The notes beneath the pieces are model-generated. The model had not been told where the DNA came from and did no database searches. It saw nothing but the letters and a program-made list of their open reading frames with translations. Below, piece after piece: positions 45,631-54,781 of a stretch of DNA of 64,000 nt. Position numbers and translations under genes: made by a program. The stretch's first letter is position 1. Each line of letters begins with the position of its first letter. This DNA comes from Ornithodoros turicata (taxonomy: Eukaryota > Arthropoda > Arachnida > Ixodida > Argasidae), in the NCBI RefSeq assembly GCF_037126465.1, contig NC_088203.1, forward strand, positions 81,440,168-81,504,167. Direction: 5' to 3'.

Positions 45631-45913
45631 TATGTTTGTAACTCAAACGTCGCCATGCCAGTACTGGACAGCTGTTTCGGCCTTGTTGGGCCTCCTCAAC
45701 AGTACGCAGGCAGGCAACGTTTGAGTGATGGCGTCAGAAGGTCACGTAACACGTGATACCTCCCGTCAGGGTGAGGTCACGTGAGGGTCACGTGTTACGT
45801 GACCTTCTGACGCCATCCACTCAAACGTTGCCTGCCTGCGTACTGTTGAGGAGGCACAACAAGGCCGAAACAGCTGTCCAGTACTGGCATGGCGACCTTT
45901 GAGTTACGAACAT
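45631..45913. repeat. 283 bp palindrome with hammerhead-like arms
   Basis: Arms of about 127 bases (45631-45757 and 45788-45913) pair with few mismatches around a 30-base spacer. Each arm carries CTGTTGAGGAGGC, a short loop, GGCCGAAACAGCTGTCCAG (plus strand at about 45842-45881, inverse in the left arm). CTGTTGA is one change from CUGANGA, GGC/GCC closes stem II, and GAAACAGCTGTC offers a palindromic stem III followed by GTC, as in the minimal hammerheads that act as dimers. It may be a terminal repeat of a second Penelope-like family or a hammerhead-bearing retroposon. Confidence 0.6.
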
Positions 45914-45922
45914 ATATATATA

Positions 45923-46075
45923 TGTAGCAGCAGCGTCATAATCATCACCAGCACCGCCATCGGTTACGCGCAGCACTGCGCGTGACCCGAGCTTTCGTTT
46001 TCGGTTCATCGCCATTAACCGTCATTAAACCCATCAACCTCAGTAGAGCCTGGTCGCCTCATTTCTCGCTCTACA
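45923..46075 (+). repeat. 5' LTR (153 bp)
   Basis: TGTAGCAGCAGCG at the left to TCGCTCTACA at the right, with TG...CA ends. It contains the hairpin GCGCAGCACTGCGCGT near 45968. No clear TATA box. Identical to 49318-49470. The length is short for a metazoan Ty3/gypsy LTR. Confidence 0.95.
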
Positions 46076-46077
46076 AC

Positions 46078-46095
46078 TGGTGACCCGAACGTGAT
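46078..46095 (+). other. Primer binding site, tRNA-Trp-like
   Basis: TGGTGACCCGAACGTGAT differs at two of 18 positions from the complement of the tRNA-Trp 3' end (TGGTGACCCCGACGTGAT). tRNA-Trp priming is a known trait of CsRn1-group elements. It is two bases from the 5' LTR end. Confidence 0.75.
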
Positions 46096-46114
46096 GTCTT
46101 AGCGTTCCACCATC

Positions 46115-49100
46115 ATGAACGGTGACCAGCACTCCACCAGCTCTTCGCCTCCCAGCCGGCCACCGCCACTTCCACCGCTTGAGGCTTCTGTGGCACCGCT
46201 CCGCCTGCCGCCTTTCTCCATCTCAGATCCTCAGCTGTGGTTCGCGCAGGCGGAGGTTCTCTTCGACGGACGCCGCGTCACTTCTCAAGCCTCAAGGTTT
46301 GGCTACGCCATCGCAAACCTTCCTCCCGAAGCTGCGGCGGAAGCCCGCGACCTAATCATCCACCCTCACCCCGAGTTACCCTACGACACCTTAAGGGACG
46401 AGTTAATTCGCCGCACGTCTGCTTCGGAGGAGCGGCGATTGCAGCAGCTTCTGAACAGGGAAGAGCTCGGCGATCGACGGCCCACACAGCTATTACGCCG
46501 CATGCGCGACCTCGCGGGCAACCCTACCACGGACGACTCACTACTACGCGAGCTCTTCCTACAACGTTTGCCCCACAACGTACGCATGATCCTGGCCGCC
46601 GGCGAAAATTCCCGCCTGGATGACTTGGCGAAGATGGCGGACCGTATTCTGGATTTTGCTGGCCTTCCATCACCAGGAGCCGTTGCCGCCCTGGCCCCCC
46701 GCACCTCCCCCTCCACCGACGGACGTTGCAATCAATGCCATCAGCACGTCGCTCCAGCAACTCCAGACTACGGTGGCGGCCCTTGTGAACCGGGTGGACG
46801 CCATTCCCCCGCAGCGACCACGTTCCCCTCGGCGCCCGTTTTGCCGTCGCTGCTCGCCATCCCGTCAACGGTCTCCTTCGCCCTCTCAGCACCACTTCTG
46901 CTGGTATCATCGAAAATTCGGCGATGCCGCAAGGAACTGCCAGGCCCCTTGCTCGTGGCCGGGAAACGCTCCCCCCAACCATTAACGGCTGGCATGGCTG
47001 GGGGCGACAACAGCCGGCTCTTCCGGATCACGGACCGCGTGTCCGGCTGTCGCTTCCTGGTGGATACCGGGGCTCGGTGGTGGATACCGGGGTGGATACT
47101 CGTTGCAAGTCCATCTCCGGAGGCTCATCGCGCCCATCTGCGCGCCCTGTTCTCGCGCCTGGAGGACTACGGAGTCTCCATCAATGCCGCGAAGTGCGAG
47201 TTTGGCGTTACCACCCTTACCTTCCTGGGACACACCATCACCCCGCAAGGCATCCGGCCACTCGCATCCAAGGTCCAGGCCATCCGAGACTTTCCTGCCC
47301 CCACTTCTCGCAAAGGACTTCGTTCATTCCTTGGCCTCGTGACTTTCTACCGACGTTTTGTGCCTCGCTGTGCTGCCTTGCTCCAGCCTCTCTACGCAGC
47401 TCTCGGCGCTGACCATCCGAAAGAGGCCCGTGCTGCCCCTCTGGGGTGGACACCGGCAGCAGAACGCGCGTTCGAAGAGGTCAAGCAGGCCCTGGCAGAT
47501 GCTGTGCTGCTCCACCATCCTCGTCCTGACGCCGAGACAGCGTTGTTCGTCGACGCCTCCACTGCTGCTGTCGGCGCAGTCTTGCAGCAGCGTCAGGATG
47601 GCCACTGGAAACCTCTCGGTTTCTTTTCCCAACGCCTCTCGCCAGCCGAAACACGCTACAGCGCCTTCGGGCGTGAGCTCCTCGCCGCCTACCTGGCATG
47701 CAGACACTACCGCCATTTTCTCGAGGGCCGCCCGTTTGTGCTGTACACCGACCACAAGCCTCTCATGTTCGCCCTGCGATCGGCCTCCCTCAACCACTCG
47801 CCTCGTGAAACCCGCCACATGTGCTACCTCTTGGAGTTCACGACCGATGTGCGACACGTCGCAGGCGAAGACAATGCCGCTGCCGACGCACTCTCGCGGC
47901 CGGACGTCAATGCTCTCCATCCGCCCCCCGCGGTCGATTTGGACGGCATCGCCCAGGCGCAACACGCTGATCAAGATCTCGCCAATCTTCGTTCCTCCCC
48001 CGCCTCATCCACCACTTTTCGGGAGATCTCGCTCCCCGGTTCGACGGCAAGTCTATGGTGCGACACCTCTACTGGTACCCCGCGCCCTTTCGTTCCCCTG
48101 GCCTTCCGCCGGCATGTTTTCAACGCCCTCCACTCGCTGTCCCACCCTGGCGTGCGCGGCACGCAAAAGATCGTCGCAGAGCGCTACATATGGCCTCGCA
48201 TGAATGCCGACGTCCGTGACTGGGCGCGGGCCTGCCTTGCCTGCCAGCGGTCCAAAATCTCCCGCCACACCATCTCGCCTCCATTGCGGTTCCTTCCGCC
48301 AGATGCACGTTTCGACCAGGTCCACATCGACTTGGTCGGCCCGCTTCCTCCGGCCAAAGGCTACCGCTACCTGCTCTCGTGCATCGACCGCTTTACCCGC
48401 TGGCCGGAGGTAACGCCGATCCCTGACATCACGGCAGAGACGGTGGCCCACGCATTCCTCTTCTCCTGGGTTTCCCGATTCGGCGTCCCGTCCACTGTAA
48501 CCACGGACAGAGGACGCCAGTTTGAATCGTCCCTCTTCCGTCACCTGTGCAGCGCCCTCGGAACCCATCACATCCGAACCACGGCCTACCATCCGGCTGC
48601 CAACGGCCTGGTCGAGCGCCTTCATCGGCAGCTCAAGGCGTCCCTCCGCGCCACTGACCACGGCGACACAACCTGGCCCGAGCGTCTACCCTTCGTCCTG
48701 CTTGGCCTGCGCGCCGCGATCCGCCAGGATGACTGCAGCGCGGCCCACATGGTCTACGGCTGCCCGCTCCGCCTTCCCGGAGCATTCTTCAGCCCATCGG
48801 CCCCGCTCGTGCACGACCCTTCCTCCTACATCGACCGTCTCCGCCAGCTCTTCCGGGACCTCAAGCCCACGCCTACCCGCTCCGCTCCCGCAACACGCGT
48901 GTTCGTGAGCCCCGACCTTAATCAAGCCACCCACGTCTTCGTCCGCCGGGACTCTGTGCGCTCCAGCTTGCAGCCTCCCTATGACGGCCCCTACAGGGTC
49001 ATCTCGCGAGCCGGGAAGTTTTTCCGCCTTGATCTTCCGCGGGGACCTGACACGGTGGCCATCGACAGGCTCAAGCCCGCATTCCTGGAGTCGGCACCTC

Positions 49101-49336
49101 TGGTATCGCCCGACCCGCCCTCCCTACGTCCGTGCTCAGCTCCTGTCTCCAGCATTCCTCCCCCTCCACGTCGAGTGCATTGGGCGCCGCAGCTAGTACA
49201 CTACGAGCCGCCCACCGCCTCGGGTCCGGCTCCTGCACTCCTTGGCCTCGGCGCCCGACCTTTCCGCCAACCTCGGCCCTCCTCGCCAGCTTTGTCATCC
49301 GCCACGGGGGGGAGCCCTGTAGCAGCAGCGTCATAA
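46115..49336 (+). pseudogene. CsRn1-like gag-pol, RT core deleted
   Basis: One open frame of 1,073 codons hides damage. Residues about 20-190 are gag capsid ([16 protein letters not shown]...). From about 46680 to 46985 the real coding phase is another frame, which carries a coiled segment and the CsRn1-type gag knuckle [19 protein letters not shown], then a stop. The protease motif LVDTGA is back in the long frame (Asp at residue 317). It runs directly into the end of RT ([11 protein letters not shown]), so the protease end and RT motifs including YxDD are gone. RNase H follows (Asp 480). Integrase has its HHCC finger and D739, D798, E834, a D,D35E spacing, then a GPY/F module (DGPYRV). Proline-rich tail reads into the 3' LTR. 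It encodes a likely intact integrase part but no working RT. The gag-to-pol phase change could be a native -1 shift; the internal gag change is an indel. Confidence 0.9.
47059..47099 (+). repeat. Tandem GGTGGATACCGGGG at the RT deletion junction
   Basis: GGTGGATACCGGGG occurs at 47059-47072 and 47079-47092, and its first nine bases again at 47091-47099, exactly at the protease-to-RT junction. Such repeats suggest template switching by reverse transcriptase as the cause of the deletion. Confidence 0.85.
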
Positions 49337-49470
49337 TCATCACCAGCACCGCCATCGGTTACGCGCAGCACTGCGCGTGACCCGAGCTTTCGTTTTCGGT
49401 TCATCGCCATTAACCGTCATTAAACCCATCAACCTCAGTAGAGCCTGGTCGCCTCATTTCTCGCTCTACA
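49318..49470 (+). repeat. 3' LTR (153 bp)
   Basis: Identical to 45923-46075 over its whole length as read. The pol frame ends inside it at 49336. Confidence 0.95.
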
Positions 49471-49497
49471 TATATATATATATCACAACGTAAAATA

Positions 49498-49572
49498 AGG
49501 GGGGGATATGTTTATTGAAAAAAGGAAGGGAGGAAAGGTTAGTCAGGTGTAGGCCGAGTTGCTATTCCTTAA
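49498..49572 (-). mobile_element. Retroposon 3' tail copy
   Basis: On the minus strand GGAATAGCAACTCGGCCTAC, then CTGACTAACCTTTCC, a T-rich part and AATAAACATATCCCCCC. Same family as 26751-26832 and 57945-58027. Confidence 0.6.
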
Positions 49573-50537
49573 AAAATGAAGAAAACAAAAACAAAAAACC
49601 ATACGCACACAAAAGGGTGGCCTTAGAGGCTGGTCAAGAGGCCAGAGGCATCAAGATAGCTCAAGAGGGCAGTCGTAACCGCCCCCTGGTTGAGCAAGAC
49701 TGGGCCGAACAGAGCGGCCAAAGAGACGTTGGGGTAACGTAAAACGCTATGCAGAGAAGCCAAGCCAAGAAGCTTAATGCCATAGTCATGCCCTGTCTGA
49801 ACCGGAGGTGATTCTCGTGTGCGATAAGTGCTGGACGCCTACTCGTACGCATCCTATCAAGACAGTTTCGTAGCCGCATTACTCATTGGAAAATACAAAA
49901 AAAAACATGGCGGCCCAGACATCCAAGGACACGCCAAGGTATACGCAAGCGCTTTCGATATGACGATAATTTGTTTAAGGGCGTCGTATAAGGGAAGAAT
50001 CCTTTCGGTGAACCAACCCAATAGCCCGGGAACAAATTGTAACCACAACATTTGTAACCATTTTATGCGAAACCTAAACCACTTGTAAACGAATTGTTTG
50101 CCTCGTGCACAAATAAGTAAGCCATATTTAACATTCGTGAAACATAATCAAACAAGCAAGAACAAACTCAAACAGAACCAAAGTGCGCGAAGAGGAGTTG
50201 TTTTAAATGTATTCTGTGCTGTGAAATTAAATTATAAATCGTAGGAGTTTACGTTTCTGCTACTCAAAACAAGTATTTAGGTTACGTTACTGAGGAGCAC
50301 GCAAAAATATAACTGAACAGAGCACTAATTGCTCAGCCCTAAAAAGAATTTCAGTAAAATAAATACTTATAAGAGTAACAGTAAGTAAATTACAATTTGT
50401 GAAATTTCCTGTTGAAAAACACAAACAAAGTGAAGATAAAAAAGGATACTGGTTCGGATACTGTTGTTTCTTACACGGAACAATTCAAAGATGTTTCTTT
50501 CCCCTTCTCGTTCCCCCTCTCTCCCTTGATGTATATA
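49573..50537. other. Unassigned spacer
   Basis: A-rich stretches and no recognisable gene. A 75-codon frame at 49515-49742 starts in the retroposon tail and is probably chance. Confidence 0.45.
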
Positions 50538-51467
50538 CGAGGGGCGTCCAAGTCAAACTGGGACTTTCTGTCTCCTGAGTGTACAAATGGCTCCCGCTAC
50601 TTCTTTTTCATCATTTTTCACACGCGACAGCCCTCCGCGTTCACCACGTAGTGGTCCAAAGTTTGTGCAAAACAGAAGACACGTACTAGACAAGATGGCC
50701 GACAACGAGGTAAGCGCGCACATCGAACAGCGAATTGTCATGAAGTTTCTCGTGAATGAAGGCATAAAGTCATCTGAAATCCACAGAAGACTTCAGGCGC
50801 AGTATGGCCACGATACACTTAGCCGCAGCAAAGCGTTTGAGTGGTGCAAACGGTTCCGAGACGGCCGTACATCAGTGCAGGACGATCCCGGCCGGGGCGG
50901 CTCAGAGCCCAGTGTCAGAGTTCATGAGAACATCCAACTTGTGGAGCGCCTCATTCTCAAGGACCGACGGATAATATGTCTCGAACAGGCTCGAAAGACG
51001 GACCTTTCTGCGGGAGCGTTGAACACTATCATTCATGAACACATCCAGTTTCGGAAAGCCGGCTATCATCACCAAAGGAGTCCTCCTTCTACAGGACAAT
51101 GCACGCCCGTATGCCGCGCATCTCACGACACGCACCTTACAGAAACTTAGCTGAGAGTTGCTGCCACATCCCCGTTACAGTCCAGACCTCGCCCCCAGCG
51201 ATTTCTATCTCTTCGGGACACTGAAGGCGTTCCTTGGGGGCCGCCACTTCAGCTGCGACGACGAGGTCAAGAATGCGGTCCGATCATGGCTGCTACGCGT
51301 CGGTAAGTATTTCTACGCTGGTGGCATCCAAGCCCTCGTGAAACGCTGGGACAAGTGCATTAGTGCAGCTGGAGATTACGTTGAAAAATAAAACTAATTT
51401 CTCGCCTGTAAGTTCATTTTACTTTTGTGAAAAATGAAAAGTCCCGGTTTGACTCGAACGCCCCTCG
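50538..51467 (+). mobile_element. Mariner element, internally deleted (930 bp)
   Basis: The left end CGAGGGGCGTCCAAGTCAAA and the right end TTTGACTCGAACGCCCCTCG are inverted with three mismatches in the first 33, and each is flanked by TA (50536-50537 and 51468-51469). Complete mariners are about 1.3 kb, so roughly 0.35-0.4 kb is missing inside. It contains a transposase pseudogene. Confidence 0.93.
50695..51391 (+). pseudogene. Mariner transposase, deleted and with a stop
   Basis: The N-terminus reads IEQRIVMKFLVNEGIKSSEI then RLQAQYGHDTLSRSKAFEWC and KRFRDGRTSVQDDPG, the double helix-turn-helix region of mariner proteins. After the HEHI segment, about 120 codons, including the first catalytic Asp, are absent. 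A frame change follows, then the second catalytic region (LLQDNARPYAAH) in another phase, a TGA stop at 51151-51153 where Trp is expected, and finally YSPDLAPSDFYLFGTLKAFL with the third Asp. The last part is open to 51391. It is dead, but its termini could still be mobilised in trans. Confidence 0.9.
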
Positions 51468-51577
51468 TATTTGCGTGGGTTGAAAAATTAACTTTCAGCT
51501 GCGTTTGAGACTCGTGTTGTGTGTTTCTACCCCAGTGCCAAGGTTCATTATGGAGACTCTTGTTTTCCAACGATATC

Positions 51578-52600
51578 TTATTTATTTATTTATTTATTTT
51601 CAAATACTGTTGGTCTTTACAGACCGTTACAGGGGGGGGGGGGGGACATCTTGTCCCATGCAAGGTGTACAACAATAACAGTGCTGCCATTAAAAGAAGA
51701 TGAATAGATAAAAGAGCAGTAAATACAATGAAGTGGGAAAAGAGATATCAGAATAACAGCAGAGCACTAAGTACAATACGGCAAGGAAATATAACAAAAG
51801 GAACCTATAGATGTGTTACGGAGGACATCCCATCTGGTTAAAGAACATGCTTAGATTTTCTGCACGTACGGCATTTTCAGGCAACGCATTCCATACTGAT
51901 ATCATGTGCGGGAAAAAAGAGTATTTAAAGATATCCGTCCTTACATCAAAGGGTTTCACGGCATTGCAGTGATTTGAGCGTAGAGGGCGAGATAAGAAGG
52001 GTTGTATGTAAATCCTAGTGTTATCAGAACCCAGCTGGTTGCGGTAGAGCAAAAAGAAAAATTTAGCTCGAGCCATCCTTCGTCTTTCATCTAAGCTTTC
52101 TAAACCCAACATGTTTACCATGCCAGTCACAGAATCTAATCTCGTGTAGTTCGAAGTGATAAAGCGTGCAGCCATTCTCTGAACTCTCTCAATTCGATTT
52201 GTTAATTTTGCGGTGTACGGATGCCACACAGCACCAGCATATTCAAGTATCGGGCGAACCATAGTCTTATATGCAGTTAGTTTGACATTACTAGTACTAA
52301 GGCCCAGCTTGCGCTTTAGCAACCATAGTCTGCTTTGTGCTTTGGAGCAAATTTGTTTAACATGAATATCCCATTTCAAATCAGCCGCTATAGTCACACC
52401 TAGGTATTTAAACGAGTAAACCCGCCTTAACGTACAGCCCTGTATGGAATAATTATATCTTGGTGCATGATCCGCGGGCATTTCGCCCGAGACGCTCGCA
52501 CGGATACCCGATGCTGTTCTCAGAGGAAGAGCCAGCCTAAGTGAGCAAGTCACCTTCAAGTACAACTATTGTTTAAATCAACTGTTCATTTCAAGTAACA
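51578..52600 (-). mobile_element. 5'-truncated CR1/Jockey-like non-LTR insertion
   Basis: The minus-strand frame (52565 to 51816) encodes the RT thumb and C-terminal region: YSFKYLGVTIAADLKWDIHV, then KTMVRPILEYAGAVWHPYTA and RIERVQRMAARF, then a SVWNALPENAVRA segment near the end. This is the usual end of CR1/L2/Jockey-group ORF2 proteins. A 3' UTR with G14 (51632-51645, plus-strand sense) follows and the insertion ends in an ATTT repeat tail (TTATTTATTTATTTATTT at 51578-51598 on the plus strand). The RT catalytic part is missing because of 5' truncation. Confidence 0.85.
51816..52565 (-). pseudogene. Non-LTR retrotransposon ORF2 C-terminal fragment
   Basis: This 249-codon frame begins at a chance Met within the RT thumb region. 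It is the longest intact non-LTR frame here and is free of stops, so the insertion is fairly young. It lacks endonuclease and RT catalytic motifs. The absence of a Cys/His knuckle differs from the remnants at 21775, 24734 and 31978 and points to another clade. Confidence 0.85.
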
Positions 52601-53435
52601 TCTGTAGCTGTCCTCAGTCGCTATGACGAAACCAGGCGCCCGACTGAAACCGAAGACGTTGATCTTTTTCTCGACCTTCCTGTCTCCCGAAAATATATAA
52701 ATGAAAGCGAAGTACCTTCAACAGTAACTCAACAAATGAGTACAAGTTAATGCCGAAAAGTATTTATTTAAGCTAAGATACTAAATACTGACTTTTAAAA
52801 GTATTTTTAAAATACCAAATAACCCCCTAAGAGTATTTAAGGGGATACTCCGGGACAATTCCAAACTCTTACAATGGCTGTGTAAATATGTTCGATATGT
52901 CCGAAATGAGAAACAAAGTAGGTTTGACGGTCGGGAACTCGTTAGTTGCCAGAAGAGCTGGGAAGCTTCTATCGAAACCGAAACCTCTGAAGGCTGTCTC
53001 TCCGGCCTCCTGTACTTCGCGTGACGTCAGAGGTATAGTCTCGTGCGAGCCCTCAGATACGGTAACTTCTTCGTGCGACATGGATGACGAGTCATCTGCT
53101 TCCTCGATTTCGTTGTAAAATCCTCGCCACTGGTAGAACAAAACCTACAGAAAGGCGCGTGTGAAGAATACCGGTGACGTGAAGCCCCAGTGTTGCTGGA
53201 CCGCTCTTCCGTGGAGGAGCGCTGAATCACTCAAAGGAAAATATTCCTTTTTAATTATCTGCGCCACCTGGGGATGAGAAATTGTGTCCACTGAAACATC
53301 ATACGGTATGGATCGATGTCGCACGGTTACTTCAACATGCTTTTGGTGCGGAGTCTAACTTTAACATAGAGTAGCTTGAGTAGAGTATCTAAGTTATACG
53401 TACAGGGCTGACCTTTCCTGTCAAAATAAATATGT

Positions 53436-53451
53436 CCCCCCCCCCCCCCCC
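53436..53451. repeat. C16 homopolymer
   Basis: Sixteen consecutive C after ATATGT. Confidence 0.9.
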
Positions 53452-53732
53452 AATGGAAACCAATCGCAGGCGTGTGCGACTCAGAGTCTTAACCACTGAT
53501 TGGTCGCGGTTGATACGCTACGACACAAGCCACGTTATCAACGGTTTGGCAAAACTCTCTATTAACTCTGTTTACGTTTTGCTTAGTAAATAATTGTATA
53601 CGTAGCAGCTGGTGAACGTGTAGAGGAGGTGTAGTTCCTCTACATGAGTCCCGACAGGCGATGGTGGCATGCCACGGAGAGGCGATGACGGTGGCCTATC
53701 TCCATGGCCGCGCCGGTGGAACTGAAGCCGTT

Positions 53733-53868
53733 GCTCCAGGCGCGTGGCCATCTTCGTCGTTGTCCACGGCCCGCTACAGTGCTCCTCCCTCAGACGCGGA
53801 GCGGCGACAAAGTAGTAGGATGACAAAGTAGTAGACGACAACGAAGATGGCCACGCGCCTGGAGCAAA
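53733..53868. repeat. Short foldback
   Basis: GCTCCAGGCGCGTGGCCATC followed by TTC at the left matches the inverse GAAGATGGCCACGCGCCTGG at the right over 23 bases, then continues with a 3 base gap through CGTTGTC. The spacer of about 75 bases has a short direct repeat, GACAAAGTAGTAG. Confidence 0.8.
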
Positions 53869-54379
53869 CGTTTTGATGAAAAAGGAAAACAACGAGGAAC
53901 ACGTGTCTTCTATTGCGCACTGTGCAAGTAAAACATAAATAACTTGCATGGCGTTATTATTTCAAATCCCAAATTCATTTCGTTCACAAACTTCTTGTTA
54001 AGGGCGCGCGCTGCCGTTCCAGATCACGAAGAGTTGAATTCTCCAGTTACTGCAGACGTTATCATATTGCAACCCTTCCATTTGCTATACTCGTTAAACC
54101 ATACCGTGCGTCTTTGCTTCAACCGCCCACATTACTACACACGTCATTGCACAGTTTCAACGTTTGTGCTGTCAGACGCATGTATAGCATTTATGAAATC
54201 CTATAGCGGCTCGAAATGCTCATGTTCGTGTGCCATTACGAGCCTTGTAAGTTGGAGGCAGGGAAACGTATTTCCTGCGCGTTGGTGTCGCGTAGGATTT
54301 GCCCTCGTTTGTGACGTTTGCCTCTGCAATCATCGAGAAGGTCGTACTCCCTCTCCGTTCTCGTCGCACGAAAGTAATA

Positions 54380-54667
54380 CCCTAGTCAGACGGCAAATCT
54401 AAGGCCATTAGCGGAACGGCCGTTACTTCACCTGTAGTCCAACCATCATTTCGAATGGCATCGTTCTCTGCTCTGATTTGTTCAAAACAAGAGGCGTACG
54501 CCTTTTTTGTGACAATTATGAACTGTATAATTGTCACAAAAAAAGGAGTACGCACCCCATTTTCAACAAATCAGGACAGAGAACGATGTCATTCGAAATG
54601 ATGATTGGACTAGAGCTGAAGTAACGGCCGTTCCGATAACGGCTTTAGGCTTGCCGTCTGACTAGGG
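54380..54667. mobile_element. MITE-A core with different termini
   Basis: The inner part (AACCATCATTTCGAATGGCA, GGCGTACGCC, TTTTTTGTGACAATTATGAA and inverse) is MITE-A, but the outer arms are replaced by CCCTAGTCAGACGGCAAATC and GGAACGGCCGTTACTTCA, present as inverted copies at both ends. TA precedes the left end and TG follows the right. A related right end occurs at 60995-61039. Confidence 0.85.
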
Positions 54668-54781
54668 TGTAAGAGGCTCAAAGGGAGTATCGCATCCGGG
54701 AACGTATCTATGAGACCGATACGGTAGTGTTCGTCACCGCTACACAGTCAACTTGGCTAAGTTTCTCTTCCGAAAACAGCA

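Larger units (their letters stand above)
45923..49470 (+). mobile_element. CsRn1-like LTR retrotransposon, internally deleted
   Basis: Two 153 bp LTRs enclose gag and pol. The LTRs are identical as read, so insertion is recent. The element sits in a TA microsatellite, with TATA on both sides fitting a 4-6 bp duplication that cannot be sized in such sequence. The PBS lies 2 bases inside the 5' LTR, and the purine-rich GGGGGGGAG at 49306-49314 precedes the 3' LTR. The gag zinc-knuckle variant and tRNA-Trp PBS fit the CsRn1 group of Ty3/gypsy. The RT core is missing. Its GC content is markedly above the flanks. Confidence 0.93.
52601..54379. other. Unassigned spacer
   Basis: Contains C16 at 53436-53451 and a small foldback at 53733-53868. 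A minus-strand frame 52869-53141 is rich in acidic and Ser residues but has no family resemblance. Confidence 0.45.

Noticed and set aside
46381..48934. Many long frames on both strands inside the LTR element
   Set aside because: High GC content removes stops; only the long plus frame and the phase at 46620-46985 carry known motifs.
46115..49336. Intact 1,073-residue gag-pol gene
   Set aside because: The frame is continuous only by chance across a gag frameshift and an RT deletion; catalytic RT motifs are absent.
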